DNA of 64,000 bases, taken from UBA6022 sp049295575 (lineage in GTDB: Bacteria; Patescibacteriota; Saccharimonadia; Saccharimonadales; Saccharimonadaceae). The translations under genes and the position numbers were made by a program. The first letter of the stretch is position 1; each line of letters opens with the position of its first letter. The notes below the pieces were generated by a model. It did not search any database and had not been told where the DNA came from. It saw nothing but the letters and a program-made list of their open reading frames with translations. The DNA is taken from positions 434,001 to 498,000 of the forward strand of contig JBAQQX010000002.1 of NCBI GenBank assembly GCA_049295575.1, in the 5' to 3' direction. This document shows positions 51,097 to 61,503 of this stretch, one piece after another.

Positions 51097-51905
51097 GACT
51101 TTTTCTCCGCAAGCAATACCGCCTGATACCAGCCAAGAATGACAGTATTAATAATTTGTGGAATAAGAGTCTTTCTTGTTTCGTTGGCAAGATGACGCGT
51201 CCAGCCATTTGCACCGAACTCGTCATACATCTTCATAGCATCAACTGTATGAACAGCCTCCATAAATAAGACTCCAAAACCTTTTTGAGTCAGTTTATCG
51301 AACGCATCTTCGGTTAGCGTACTTCCTTTAAAGGAGAGCGGTGCAATCGTTGTCGCAACACCGAATTCGAACATGAAGTGAGCCGTAAAGACCCCTTTCG
51401 TTCCCCAGTACTCCCAGTTTTTCATTAGGGTATCACGTTTATTTTTACCTCTAATAATGTTCTTATCGCGAATTGTTAGCCGTTCAGTGTGAGACTTACC
51501 CCATAGCTCTTCGATCTTGTCGCTCAGTGGATAATGATGGGCTGGCGTGAGGCCATCAACAATAGCGTGCGCCATCCACGCCGCTTCAAAGGCGGCACGC
51601 TCATCGTTCTTTGCCTTCAGAGCAGCTGCTAAATTCTCAATATGATCACTAATCATATTGAGCAGTGCGACATCATCCGGCTTTGACGGGTCAACATAGT
51701 GCCATGGCTCATCTTTAGCAGGGCTTTTTCGCTTTATGCCATCAGGACCGTTTAAACCCTCGAAATGAAGAATACTCGTTATCGACGGGAAGTATACATC
51801 ACGTCCAATGTGATGCTTGAGGTGCTTGCGGGCAACGCGATCAATTTTTTGATGCACGCCCATAACACGGCCAGATTTGGTGCGAAAGGTTGTTCCAGAA
51901 TACAT
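51093..51905 (-). CDS. uncharacterised helical His/Asp-rich protein
   Basis: The 270-aa soluble protein starts near recG's stop (2-bp gap). It has conserved-looking His/Asp motifs: HLKHHIGRDVYFPS, a FEAAWMAHAIVDGLTPAHHYPLSDKI segment, and HFMFEFG. The AHxxVDGLxPAHH pattern recalls zinc-dependent phospholipase C/nuclease-type helical domains, but a firm family call is not possible. The reading MGVHQKIDRV from residue 15 is an alternative start. It ends in TGA. Confidence 0.72.
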   Translation of the reverse strand: MYSGTTFRTKSGRVMGVHQKIDRVARKHLKHHIGRDVYFPSITSILHFEGLNGPDGIKRKSPAKDEPWHYVDPSKPDDVALLNMISDHIENLAAALKAKNDERAAFEAAWMAHAIVDGLTPAHHYPLSDKIEELWGKSHTERLTIRDKNIIRGKNKRDTLMKNWEYWGTKGVFTAHFMFEFGVATTIAPLSFKGSTLTEDAFDKLTQKGFGVLFMEAVHTVDAMKMYDEFGANGWTRHLANETRKTLIPQIINTVILGWYQAVLLAEKKS

Positions 51906-51907
51906 GT

Positions 51908-53941
51908 TTAGTTTAATGTGGTCAGCCGCTGATATTGTTCAACTTGCGCTGCCAGTTGTTTATATTGTAACAGGTTGTCTCCTGATGCGACGAATGCCTT
52001 GGCGGCCTGCTGGGCTCGTGCAATCAATTTCGTATCTGAAAGTGTCGCAATTTGAAGATTCAATGCTCCGTGTTGTGCTCGTCCATATATTTCACCTGGA
52101 CCCCTGAGCTTTAGGTCAACTTCAGCTAAATAGAAGCCGTCATTCGACTTTTCAATCTCTTTTAAGCGCTGCGAAGGCTTAGAGCTGTCACTCATCACCA
52201 AATAGCAATAGCTTTGATGGGACGAGCGCCCAACGCGCCCGCGGAGTTGATGAAGTTGGCTCAATCCGAAACGGTCGGCATTCTCAATCATCATAACGGT
52301 CGCGTTCGGCACGTCTACACCCACTTCTACGACTGTCGTACTTACAAGGATATCAAGCAACCCAGTACTAAACTGCGACATGACCGCATCTTTTTCATCG
52401 GATTTCATTTTACCGTGCAATAGACCGATACGACGATGTTTAAAAATTGAGTTTTGTAACTTCACATACTCCGACTCAACACTCTTAATTTCATTGTCCG
52501 GATTATCGTCAATCAGACTACAGATAACATACGCCTGTCGACCTTCAGCTATCTCTTTGTCCATTGCCTCGTAGAGTTGGGCACGGCTATTTGGCGACCA
52601 TATCTTTGTTGCGATTGGTTTTCGACCTTTTGGCAGCTCGTTAAGGATACTTACGTCCAACTCCCCATACACCGTCAACGCAAGACTACGTGGAATTGGC
52701 GTAGCGGTCATTGCGAGTAGGTGCGGCATATGATCGGATTTTTTCAGCAATTCCTGGCGCTGCTTTACGCCAAAGCGATGCTGCTCGTCAATGACAACGA
52801 ATCCGAGTTTATGAAACTTCACCGTCTCCTGAATAAGTGCATGTGTTCCGACAACGACATTCACTGAGCCGGTAGCAATTTGATCATAGAGCGTCTTTCG
52901 GGCCACCCCCTTAACACTCCCCGTGAGTAATCCAACGGTTACGCCGAATGGCTGGAGTAATCGTGTCAGTGTTTCAGCATGCTGTGATGCCAATATTTCC
53001 GTTGGCGCCATTAAGGCAGTCTGAAACCCATGATGCGCAGCTTGGTGCGCAGCAAGCCCGGCCACAACCGTCTTACCCGATCCAACATCGCCTTGCAACA
53101 GGCGGTTCATTGGCGTTTGCTGCTCAAAGTCTTGAATAATCTCCCAAGCTGCTCGACGTTGTGCTCCAGTCAGCTCAAACGGTAACTGCTTAACGAAGTC
53201 CGCTACGACCGACTGCTCAAATGGAATATGCCAACCAGTTAGCTTTGCGTTCTCTTGCCGGTTCAGTTGACTGGCTAGTAGTAGCTGGAATAGCTCTTCA
53301 AAGGCAAGCCGCTCACGGGCGGCCGCAACATCCTCAGCTGCCTTGGGAAAATGCATACCAAGAACAGCATCAGAACGCGATAGAAACTTTTCAGATGCGA
53401 TGACACTTTGAGGTAGAGTCTCCGGCAACATCGTCATTAGTGGGCGAAGTTCAGCTAGGATCTTGCGTACAAGCTGACTCTTGAGACCTTTAACAGAGCG
53501 GTACACCGGCAAAAAACGATCGGTGTTTACCGGCATATCACTGACTTTTTCGGCGCTAGGGTTACTTAACTGATATTTGTTGTAGTTAAACTCAAACGTA
53601 CCTGAGAAGAAAAACTCGTCATCACGTTTAGCAAGTTGCGTTGTTCGATACGGCTGATTAAACCAAACAGCTTGCAGCTTACCAGTATCATCAACAAGCG
53701 TTGCGGTCGTAATGCGCAGGCCTCTTCGAACGGGTCGCGTTGAAATACTTTCACAGCGCGCTCTGATCGTTGCCGTTCCTGGGTGAATATCAGCAATACT
53801 TACCACCTCGGAGAAGTCCTCATGCTTTCGCGGCAGGAAATCAATAAGATCGCCGACCGTATGAAGATTCGCCAGCGCAAACTGCTCGCCAGTTTTTGCG
53901 CCAACTCCTTTCACCTTCTCGAGTGGAGATAGTAAATTCAT
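51908..53941 (-). CDS. recG: ATP-dependent DNA helicase RecG
   Basis: RecG reverses stalled replication forks. The 677-aa protein has the N-terminal wedge OB domain (GTATIRARCESISTRPVRRG), helicase motif I GDVGSGKTVVAG, motif II VIDEQHRFGV, motif III AMTATPIPRSLA, and motif VI QLHQLRGRVGRS. It sits 62 bp downstream of tyrS in the same direction. Confidence 0.97.
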   Translation of the reverse strand: MNLLSPLEKVKGVGAKTGEQFALANLHTVGDLIDFLPRKHEDFSEVVSIADIHPGTATIRARCESISTRPVRRGLRITTATLVDDTGKLQAVWFNQPYRTTQLAKRDDEFFFSGTFEFNYNKYQLSNPSAEKVSDMPVNTDRFLPVYRSVKGLKSQLVRKILAELRPLMTMLPETLPQSVIASEKFLSRSDAVLGMHFPKAAEDVAAARERLAFEELFQLLLASQLNRQENAKLTGWHIPFEQSVVADFVKQLPFELTGAQRRAAWEIIQDFEQQTPMNRLLQGDVGSGKTVVAGLAAHQAAHHGFQTALMAPTEILASQHAETLTRLLQPFGVTVGLLTGSVKGVARKTLYDQIATGSVNVVVGTHALIQETVKFHKLGFVVIDEQHRFGVKQRQELLKKSDHMPHLLAMTATPIPRSLALTVYGELDVSILNELPKGRKPIATKIWSPNSRAQLYEAMDKEIAEGRQAYVICSLIDDNPDNEIKSVESEYVKLQNSIFKHRRIGLLHGKMKSDEKDAVMSQFSTGLLDILVSTTVVEVGVDVPNATVMMIENADRFGLSQLHQLRGRVGRSSHQSYCYLVMSDSSKPSQRLKEIEKSNDGFYLAEVDLKLRGPGEIYGRAQHGALNLQIATLSDTKLIARAQQAAKAFVASGDNLLQYKQLAAQVEQYQRLTTLN

Positions 53942-54003
53942 AATCTTATTCTAACAGCTTGCCCGCTTGTGCGATAAAACAGACTGTCACAGGTCGTAAT
54001 AGC

Positions 54004-55218
54004 CTAACGTACTAAGACGAAGCTGTTTTTACCTTTTTTAATAAGACAAAGAGTATGGAGCTCAAAATCATCACTCACCTTGTCGTCGTTAACCGACACT
54101 GCTCCACCCGCAATTAAACGACGCGCCTCACCGTTACTTGCGGCAACGCCCGACTCAACTAACGCTTCAATGATTGTCTTTCCCGCTGCAACGGTCGGAA
54201 TTTCTTGCGATAGAGCATCGAGATCTTCCGGGGTTAGATCGCTAAATGCAGCACGGCCAAATAGTACATCCGTTACACGCATGACACTTTCCGTACGCTC
54301 TTTACCATGTACAAGAATTGTGACTTCACGAGCAAGTGTCTTCTGTGCTTCACGGGCACCCGGATTTACGGCGTGTCGTTCCGCCAATGCCTCAAGCTCT
54401 TCTTTTGAAAGCAGCGTATAAATCTTGGCGTAATCAATCACACCTTCATCGTCTACGTTCAGCCAGAATTGGTAGAACCGGTAGACGCTTGTTTTAGCGG
54501 CATCAAGCCAGATTGCACCACCTTCAGATTTACCGAACTTTTTGCCAGTTGCCTTATTGATCACTAGCGGCGTCGAGTAGACATGCGCCTCACCACCCTC
54601 AATGCGTCGAATAAGATCGACACCTGCGATTGAATTACCCCATTGGTCGGCGCCACAAAGCTGCAATGTCACACCGTGGTTTTTATATAGATGAACAAAG
54701 TCATAGCCCTGGATCAACGAGTAGCTAAATTCGGCATAGCTAATACCCGCACCGCCTTCGCCAAGACGAGCCTGTACGAAATCACGACCAAGCATCATGC
54801 TCAGCGGTACGTTCTTGCCGACATTGCGTAGGAAGTCGAGGTAATTAATATCCTTAAACCAGTCGTAATTATCGACGATCGTAAAATCCTTACCAGCAAA
54901 TGCAGTTCGGTACTGCGCTGCGATACCAGCTTTGTTTTTAGCAATTTCATCAAGCGTCTTTAGGTTACGCTCATCGGCCTTGCCATCCGGATCACCGATC
55001 ATGCCCGTTGCACCACCAACCAGCAAAAATGCTTTGTGGCCATGGTCAATAAAGTGACGCACCATCATTGCTGCGGCGAAGTTGCCAATCTGCATACTGT
55101 CCGCGCTCGGATCAACACCAAAATAGAATGAAATCGGCTCTCCATCAAGGGCTGATATGTCGGGGTAGGTCATCTGGTTAACAAAACCACGCCACGTAAG
55201 TTCTTCGGAAAGTGTCAT
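54004..55218 (-). CDS. tyrS: tyrosyl-tRNA synthetase
   Basis: TyrRS is a class I synthetase. The 404-aa protein has the HIGH-type SADSMQIGNFAAAM, tyrosine/tRNA contacts QLCGADQWGNSIAG, the KMSKS-type KKFGKSEGGA and a C-terminal S4 RNA-binding domain (GEARRLIAGGAVSVND). TGC-TATACT (55255-55263) gives a leader of about 30 nt. No leader peptide or T-box is seen before it, unlike hisS. Confidence 0.96.
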   Translation of the reverse strand: MTLSEELTWRGFVNQMTYPDISALDGEPISFYFGVDPSADSMQIGNFAAAMMVRHFIDHGHKAFLLVGGATGMIGDPDGKADERNLKTLDEIAKNKAGIAAQYRTAFAGKDFTIVDNYDWFKDINYLDFLRNVGKNVPLSMMLGRDFVQARLGEGGAGISYAEFSYSLIQGYDFVHLYKNHGVTLQLCGADQWGNSIAGVDLIRRIEGGEAHVYSTPLVINKATGKKFGKSEGGAIWLDAAKTSVYRFYQFWLNVDDEGVIDYAKIYTLLSKEELEALAERHAVNPGAREAQKTLAREVTILVHGKERTESVMRVTDVLFGRAAFSDLTPEDLDALSQEIPTVAAGKTIIEALVESGVAASNGEARRLIAGGAVSVNDDKVSDDFELHTLCLIKKGKNSFVLVR

Positions 55219-55295
55219 TCTATCTCCATTATTTCTTATCTGTTGTTATCTGGTAGTATAGCAGAAAATCCGGCTTTACTCACCAGGAATAATGC

Positions 55296-55301
55296 TATAA
55301 T
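55296..55301 (+). promoter_or_regulatory. -10 box of the PBP gene
   Basis: Consensus TATAAT preceded by TGC (extended -10), divergent from the tyrS promoter. The start is near 55308, and ATAGGA precedes the GTG. Confidence 0.7.
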
Positions 55302-55334
55302 GAGAGTTAATATTGCTTATGGGAATAGGACTAC

Positions 55335-57953
55335 GTGGCTAAAAAACCGACCAAATCACGCAACATGAGTGTGTACTCAAATCTTGCGCATAAACGCAAA
55401 ACAAAAAAAGACAGTGAGGCTCGTAAAAAAGCCGAGTATCTGGCGTCGCTACCAAAGCACCCCGTACAACGACTAATTTACCGTCTTCATCCAAAACGCT
55501 TCTGGGGCTATTGGTTTAGTAAAAAAGGTGCAATTATGGCACTCAAGATTGCAGGTGTCGGTCTGCTTTTCTTGGTACTTCTTGTCGGTGCTCTATTTGC
55601 TTACTACCGCAAAGACCTCGATCAAATTCGCCCGGGCGAGTTAGCTAAGCGTGTCCAAACAACCGTAACCCGCTACTATGATCGCAATGACCAGCTTCTT
55701 TACGAAGATAAAGGTGCCGGCAACTATAAGCTCGTCGTCGATGGTAACGAAATCAGTAAGTACATGAAAGACGCCACGATCGCTATCGAAGACCGTGACT
55801 TCTATAAGCACAACGGTGTCAGTCCTGTCGGTATTACCCGCGCCGTTATCAGCAACGCCAGCGGTAATAGCACACAGGGTGGCTCAACCCTCACTCAACA
55901 GCTCGTCAAGCAAGTATTCTTCCCTCCTGAAGAAGCACAACAACGTGGACTTGCAGGCATCCCACGCAAGATCAAGGAGTTGATCCTCTCAATCGAGGTA
56001 GAGCGAATGTACAACAAAGATCAAATTATTGACCTTTACCTCAACGAATCACCATATGGCGGTCGTCGCAACGGCGTTGAATCTGCTGCGCAGACTTACT
56101 TTAGTAAGAGCGCTAAAGACCTCACCCTGCCTGAAGCTGCGCTTCTTGCCGCCATACCAAACCAACCAGGTTACTACGACCCATACAACCGTGCCGGTAA
56201 CCCAGATCTGGTTGCTCGACAGCACAAGGTACTTGATAACATGGTTGAAGTTAAATCAATCACAAAAGAGCAAGCCGAAGCAGCTAAAAAAGTTGCTATC
56301 ATCGACTCAATAAAACCTGAGGCATCTCAGTACCAAGATATAAAGGCCCCTCACTTTGTTCAGATGGTACGCGCTCAACTCGAACAAGAACTCGGCAAGG
56401 CGACTGTCGGCAAGGGCGGACTCGTCGTTAAGACAACACTTGATATCCGCATCCAAGACAAACTTCAAGGCGCTGTGACCGACATGTTTAACTCAAACGT
56501 GCCGACACGCAATGGTTTTACTAATGGTGCCGCAACTGTTGAAGATACTCAAACCGGGCAGATCGTTGCACTCGTTGGTAGTCGTGACTTTAATTATGAA
56601 GGCTACGGACAAGACAATGCCGCCACTGCATATATCCAACCTGGATCAACCGTTAAGCCATTCGTTTTCTCTGAACTATTTAAGAAGAACTATGGTAGCG
56701 GTAGCATACTGAGCGATACAAACTTCGATAGAGAATATGGAAGTAAAGTCCAAAATCACGATGGTCGCTTTATGGGAAATATAAACATTCGATCTTCACT
56801 TGCGCTTTCTCGAAACATCCCTGCTATTAAGGCTATGTATATCGACGGAGTTCAACCAAGCCTCCAGACAATTCGTGACATGGGTGCTAGTACATACTGC
56901 TCACAAGGCGCAGATACAACAGTTGGACTGGCATCTGCAATTGGCGGCTGCGGCGTACGTCAAATCGATATGGTGAACGCCTACGCTAGCCTATCTCGCA
57001 TGGGTGTCTATAAGCCTACTTCGACAATTCTTGAAGTAAAGAATAGCCAAAACACCGTTCTTAAAAAATGGACTGACACTGGCAGTAAACAAGTTATGGA
57101 TCCACAGATCCCATACATCATCAGTGACATCCTTACAGACCAGAATGCTCGCGCTGCCCTTCACGGCCGCAATGTCCCAGGACTTGACGTACCAGGTGTT
57201 AAAACTGGCGTAAAGACTGGTACCTCAGACGTAGGCGGCAAGCCGAAAGATCTTTGGATTATGAACTACAGCCCTGTTCTTGCGATGGGACTCTGGGTCG
57301 GAAACCCTGACACTAGTCCGGTCAAGAGCGATAACTCCGCTGCTGCCGGTCGAATTATCAGCACTGTCATGGAATACGCCCATAAGGAAGTGTACGCACA
57401 AGAAGGAAAGTGGAAAGCCGGTGATTGGTTTGCTAAACCAGGTGGTATTCAAACTATCGGTGGACAGCTCTACCCATCTTGGTACAACAAAGCAAAAGGC
57501 TCTACTAATACCAAAGTAACGTTTGATACCGTATCAAAAAAGAAGGCAACTTCTTGTACGCCAGAGGGTGCACGAATCGATATCGAAGTCGTCAGCATGA
57601 CCGATCCAATTACCAAGCAGGCAATTGTGACAAATCCTGAAGGCTACGACGCTAGCAAGGACGATGACGTGCATAAGTGCGACGACGTCAAGCCAGTCAT
57701 TAGCGACATCGAATCTGACAAAAAAACAGGAAATACGTACGAAGTAACTATTACTGTACAAAAAGGTACGTTTGATATCACAAAGGTAGTGGCAACAGTG
57801 GGCGGATCAAATATCCAACTAAATGCCTCTGGTAATACGTATGTCGGTACCTATACGAGCACCAATGGCGGAGGCGCATCTCCGAGCATCAGCGTAACAG
57901 TAACTGACAGCGGTATGTATACCGGCACCCAAACAGGTACGCTCTCGAACTAG
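55335..57953 (+). CDS. class A penicillin-binding protein (PBP1A-like)
   Basis: This bifunctional enzyme makes and cross-links peptidoglycan. The 872-aa protein starts at GTG with a basic cytoplasmic tail, then one membrane helix (residues ~72-94). The glycosyltransferase domain has EDRDFYKHNGVS and GGSTLTQQLVKQVFF. The transpeptidase triad is GSTVKP, SRN (LALSRNIPAI) and KTGTSDVGG. A C-terminal Ig-like, Thr-rich tail follows. It shows that the cell can build its own wall. Confidence 0.96.
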   Translation: MAKKPTKSRNMSVYSNLAHKRKTKKDSEARKKAEYLASLPKHPVQRLIYRLHPKRFWGYWFSKKGAIMALKIAGVGLLFLVLLVGALFAYYRKDLDQIRPGELAKRVQTTVTRYYDRNDQLLYEDKGAGNYKLVVDGNEISKYMKDATIAIEDRDFYKHNGVSPVGITRAVISNASGNSTQGGSTLTQQLVKQVFFPPEEAQQRGLAGIPRKIKELILSIEVERMYNKDQIIDLYLNESPYGGRRNGVESAAQTYFSKSAKDLTLPEAALLAAIPNQPGYYDPYNRAGNPDLVARQHKVLDNMVEVKSITKEQAEAAKKVAIIDSIKPEASQYQDIKAPHFVQMVRAQLEQELGKATVGKGGLVVKTTLDIRIQDKLQGAVTDMFNSNVPTRNGFTNGAATVEDTQTGQIVALVGSRDFNYEGYGQDNAATAYIQPGSTVKPFVFSELFKKNYGSGSILSDTNFDREYGSKVQNHDGRFMGNINIRSSLALSRNIPAIKAMYIDGVQPSLQTIRDMGASTYCSQGADTTVGLASAIGGCGVRQIDMVNAYASLSRMGVYKPTSTILEVKNSQNTVLKKWTDTGSKQVMDPQIPYIISDILTDQNARAALHGRNVPGLDVPGVKTGVKTGTSDVGGKPKDLWIMNYSPVLAMGLWVGNPDTSPVKSDNSAAAGRIISTVMEYAHKEVYAQEGKWKAGDWFAKPGGIQTIGGQLYPSWYNKAKGSTNTKVTFDTVSKKKATSCTPEGARIDIEVVSMTDPITKQAIVTNPEGYDASKDDDVHKCDDVKPVISDIESDKKTGNTYEVTITVQKGTFDITKVVATVGGSNIQLNASGNTYVGTYTSTNGGGASPSISVTVTDSGMYTGTQTGTLSN

Positions 57954-57965
57954 TATGCAAGCAAC

Positions 57966-57999
57966 TAAAAAACCGCCTTCAAACGAAGGCGGTTTTTTA
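57966..57999. terminator. bidirectional terminator
   Basis: AACCGCCTTC-AAAC-GAAGGCGGTT lies between A and T tracts. It serves the PBP gene and the convergent PIN-TRAM gene. Confidence 0.93.
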
Positions 58000-58012
58000 G
58001 TTGCGATAGAAA

Positions 58013-59101
58013 CTACTGCTGGTCAACAAGATCAATCAATGCTGCTTCTCGCTGCGCAGAGGTCTTTGGACGCTGCTGGCGAGGTCGTGAGGTACTCTTC
58101 TGAGTATCAGTAGGCTTGGCGTCCGTAGACTGCTGTCTCGGCGACCTATTAGCCTCACCGCGTTGTTGACGAGGCTGCCGAGGCTGACTTCGATCATCGC
58201 TCTTTTGTTGACGCGATGCCACCTTGCGATATTCGTTAGTATCGCTGTGAAAAACTGCCGTCGGCTCGACTTCGGCCACGTCAGGTATAACTGGGGCATC
58301 AGGCTTTGGTGCGCGGCCAGTCTGCTTCTTTTTGACAGCCGCTTTTGCCATCGGTAACTTTTCTATCACCTTCTGGAGGGTTGGCTGCTTCTTCGACGCC
58401 TGAGAGGCCGTTGGCTTAGCAAACATCATCTTACCTGCGGCCGTCTGGAGCGAACGGATAAACTCAATCTCAACTGTCTGGCCAATTTGTTTATAGGCGT
58501 GCTCGACAACCACCATTGTGCCGTCAGCTAGATAACCGACTGCTTGATGTGAGTCTTGACCCTTTTGCACAAGCTCGAGTAGCATTTTCTCACCTGGAAG
58601 GTAAGCCATACGAAGACTCTGTGCAAGTTCGTTAACATTGAGCACAGCGATAGACTCAACCTGTGCAACTTTATTAAGGTTAAAATCAATAGTACAGATA
58701 GCACCGCTATGCTGCTTTGCTAACTTAAGGAGTCGCTCATCAACTCCCTCTTCAGCTTTACTTCCGTCCTGTAGGATTTCGACATTGACCTGCGGCATCT
58801 GCTGAAGATCTTGAACGACGTCAAGCCCATGACGGGCGCGAGCACGCTTGTCATGGTCGGCATTATCGGCAAGAAATTGCAGCTCGCCTATAACACTTCG
58901 AGGGATCACAAGAGTGTCCCCAATAAATCCTGATTGGGCAACAGCAATAATGCGGCCATCGATAAGGACTGATGTATCAACAAAAATTGGTCGCCCCTGT
59001 TTCCGTGCTAAGTTTTGACGAGGCAGCTTAACGACGAGATACGTCACTTCCGCCAAAATAGCCAACAATGTGACAATGATAAGAGTTTGTAATACTTCCA
59101 T
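58013..59101 (-). CDS. membrane PIN-TRAM domain protein (YacL-like)
   Basis: The 362-aa protein has an N-terminal membrane helix (residues ~5-26), a PIN nuclease domain (FVDTSVLIDGRI with catalytic Asp, later GAICTIDFNLNKV), and a TRAM domain (QAVGYLADGTMVVVEHAYKQIGQ). The last 130 residues are a Lys/Arg/Gln-rich disordered tail that could bind nucleic acid. YacL-type proteins are widespread but their target is unknown. Confidence 0.88.
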   Translation of the reverse strand: MEVLQTLIIVTLLAILAEVTYLVVKLPRQNLARKQGRPIFVDTSVLIDGRIIAVAQSGFIGDTLVIPRSVIGELQFLADNADHDKRARARHGLDVVQDLQQMPQVNVEILQDGSKAEEGVDERLLKLAKQHSGAICTIDFNLNKVAQVESIAVLNVNELAQSLRMAYLPGEKMLLELVQKGQDSHQAVGYLADGTMVVVEHAYKQIGQTVEIEFIRSLQTAAGKMMFAKPTASQASKKQPTLQKVIEKLPMAKAAVKKKQTGRAPKPDAPVIPDVAEVEPTAVFHSDTNEYRKVASRQQKSDDRSQPRQPRQQRGEANRSPRQQSTDAKPTDTQKSTSRPRQQRPKTSAQREAALIDLVDQQ

Positions 59102-59115
59102 TAAGTTCCTTCTGA

Positions 59116-60468
59116 TTACTCTATAAGATAATCGATTAAGGCCTGGCGAAGATCGCCAACACCTTTTATAAATGAGTTCTTCTGACTAGGTTTTGGTGCA
59201 ATCGCTTCACTAAAGCCTAGCTTTTTTGCTTCGGCAACTCGTCTGTCGCTGCTGTGTACGCTACGGATTTCACCGCCAAGCCCTACTTCACCAAATACGA
59301 CAAGTCCATCATCAAGTCGCCTCCCGGCAGCTGCGCTGGCGATTGCCATGCAAATAGCCAAGTCTGCTGCAGGATCACTAATCTTTAATCCACCGACGAC
59401 ATTAATATAAATATCTTTGTCCGATAAATTCAGTTTGGTGCGTCGCTCGAGAACGGCGATCAAAAGAGTAAGTCGGTTAAGATCGAAACCTGATGCAGTA
59501 CGTTTAGGATACCCGAAACTCGTTGGATTTACAAGTGCTTGAATCTCAACAAGCAGTGGTCGAGTACCTTCGAGCGTTGCAAGGACCACTGATCCATCGG
59601 CATTTTGACGTTCGGCAAGCAGCGCCGCTGATGGATTCTCAACGACGCGGAGACCCCTGTCGTCCATTTCAAAAATTGCCGCTTCAGCCGTGGAGCCATA
59701 CCGGTTTTTAATTGCACGAACCACCTTAAAACCACCGTACCTATCACCTTCGAATTGAAGAACGACATCCACAAGGTGCTCAAGAACTTTCGGACCTGCG
59801 ATACTACCTTCTTTTGTAACATGACCCACAAGAACAACGGCTGCGCCGGATTCTTTAGCGGCGCGAATGATTACATTACTACTATTGGTAATCTGACTAA
59901 CAGTACCGGGCGCTGACGTAATCTCATCAAGACTCAAGGTTTGAATCGAATCGATAATCACTAATTTATACGCGCCAGAACGAATTGTAGCAGCTATATC
60001 ATCTGCACTCGTACTCGCAACGAAACTGAGCTGCTCGCTAGCATGTGCTCCGAGTCGTTCAGCTCGCAACTTCACCTGTCCAGCTGACTCTTCGCCACTT
60101 GCGTACAAAACCGGCGTAGAGCTCGCAATGTGCGCTGTCACCTGAAGAAGGAGTGTACTTTTACCGATACCTGGCTGACCTGCGATCAAGACAACACCGC
60201 CCGGCAGAATCCCACCACCAAGTACATCGTCCAAATCGCTAAAGCCCGTTTTTAGCCGAATTGAAGCGTCTTCAGAGCTAATTGAGCCGATTGTCTGAGG
60301 GGTCAGTACGTGTCCACTAGATGAACTGCGTGAAACAACAGACTTGCCACTATCGATAGCCTGTTCGACAAGACTATTCCACTCGCCACAATTATCACAT
60401 TTACCCACCCATTTCGGGTAGCTAGCGCCACAATGCTGACAGATAAACTGAGATTTAGATTTAGCCAT
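59116..60468 (-). CDS. radA: DNA repair protein RadA (Sms)
   Basis: RadA is a RecA-like helicase in recombination. The 450-aa protein has a zinc finger CQHCGASYPKWVGKCDNCGEW, the Walker A AGQPGIGKSTLL, the KNRYGS motif and a Lon-like C-terminal domain. It is downstream of the HExxH protein and clpC on the same strand; clpC-radA-yacL order recalls the Firmicutes ctsR-clpC-radA-yacL cluster. Confidence 0.96.
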   Translation of the reverse strand: MAKSKSQFICQHCGASYPKWVGKCDNCGEWNSLVEQAIDSGKSVVSRSSSSGHVLTPQTIGSISSEDASIRLKTGFSDLDDVLGGGILPGGVVLIAGQPGIGKSTLLLQVTAHIASSTPVLYASGEESAGQVKLRAERLGAHASEQLSFVASTSADDIAATIRSGAYKLVIIDSIQTLSLDEITSAPGTVSQITNSSNVIIRAAKESGAAVVLVGHVTKEGSIAGPKVLEHLVDVVLQFEGDRYGGFKVVRAIKNRYGSTAEAAIFEMDDRGLRVVENPSAALLAERQNADGSVVLATLEGTRPLLVEIQALVNPTSFGYPKRTASGFDLNRLTLLIAVLERRTKLNLSDKDIYINVVGGLKISDPAADLAICMAIASAAAGRRLDDGLVVFGEVGLGGEIRSVHSSDRRVAEAKKLGFSEAIAPKPSQKNSFIKGVGDLRQALIDYLIE

Positions 60469-60495
60469 TGCCTACTATTATACGACAGCTACGCA

Positions 60496-61503
60496 TTAAA
60501 TACTTGGCGACGGTGCAAGTGTACTGTCTATTTCTTGCTTAAGTTCGTTCGAACGAACTACTAAGTCGTTATAGGCGTTCACTTTCTCGTTTAACTCATT
60601 TGTCTTTGCGTCAATACTAACCTTTTGCTGGTTGAGTTCATCAGCGCGATTAATTAGCGATTGCCTCTCGGCATTATAGGCATTTACCTCAGCAGCGCTT
60701 GTTCGATCGACCGTACTTTCACGAGCTCTCAGTACGGCAATATCCGCTTCAAGTAGCGTAGCGGCTGCATTGTGCGCGGTAATCTCGTCCGATACTTCAT
60801 TACGAAGTCGTGCGATCTCAGCCGCTAACTCCTCTGATTTATTCGACAAATCATCAAATACTTTCTGATAGGCAGAATGTAATCCGACAACTTTCTGTCG
60901 ATCACTGAAATATTGTCTATAGTGGTTCTCTAGTTCAGAGCTAATAGATGCAACTTCCGTGCCGATAATTGAATGAAGCTCGTTAATACGATCGCCTGGC
61001 TGCGCCCTAGCATAGTACTCCATGCGCGACTGCAGTTCTGCATTTTGCAGCTTAGCATACTCCGTCTCAAGCAGTGTACCCAGTGTCCGTTTTTCATCTT
61101 CCGATAGTCGTTCAAACGCGGCGTGGAGCATTTCGTGCGAAGCAGTGACTTCACGAATACCATCTAGTCTCGGATCTGTCACGTCATAGATATAGATTCG
61201 CTCTGCACTATAGCAACCAAGAATAGCGCTTGTTTGCTCTTTACGATCACATTGCGAGTTAAATCTCTGGGTCCCTTCAATTGAAGGCTGCGAAGCATAG
61301 AAATAGAATAGACCCTTATCAGCGATGGTCGCTCGCTGCGCAAGCTGTGCTACTGAACTAGACGGCGCATATTGCCAGACGGTAATCTGATCGATGACAT
61401 ACTGACGATTTGCCACAATAAATACCGCAAGGGCAGCAAAAATTAACCCTATAAATAACCCGCTTATCCGTTTCAAAAAACTACTCTTCGTGTCCGACAT
61501 CAA
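60496..61503 (-). CDS. membrane-anchored coiled-coil protein with HExxH motif
   Basis: The 335-aa protein has a membrane helix near residues 12-30, then an extracytoplasmic domain with a zincin-type motif ASHEMLHAAFERL (HExxH) near residue 125, then a long coiled coil (residues ~185-325). A zinc protease is inferred from the motif alone. It overlaps clpC by 23 bases and is co-transcribed. The coiled coil could contact the cell wall or the host. Confidence 0.72.
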   Translation of the reverse strand: MMSDTKSSFLKRISGLFIGLIFAALAVFIVANRQYVIDQITVWQYAPSSSVAQLAQRATIADKGLFYFYASQPSIEGTQRFNSQCDRKEQTSAILGCYSAERIYIYDVTDPRLDGIREVTASHEMLHAAFERLSEDEKRTLGTLLETEYAKLQNAELQSRMEYYARAQPGDRINELHSIIGTEVASISSELENHYRQYFSDRQKVVGLHSAYQKVFDDLSNKSEELAAEIARLRNEVSDEITAHNAAATLLEADIAVLRARESTVDRTSAAEVNAYNAERQSLINRADELNQQKVSIDAKTNELNEKVNAYNDLVVRSNELKQEIDSTLAPSPSI

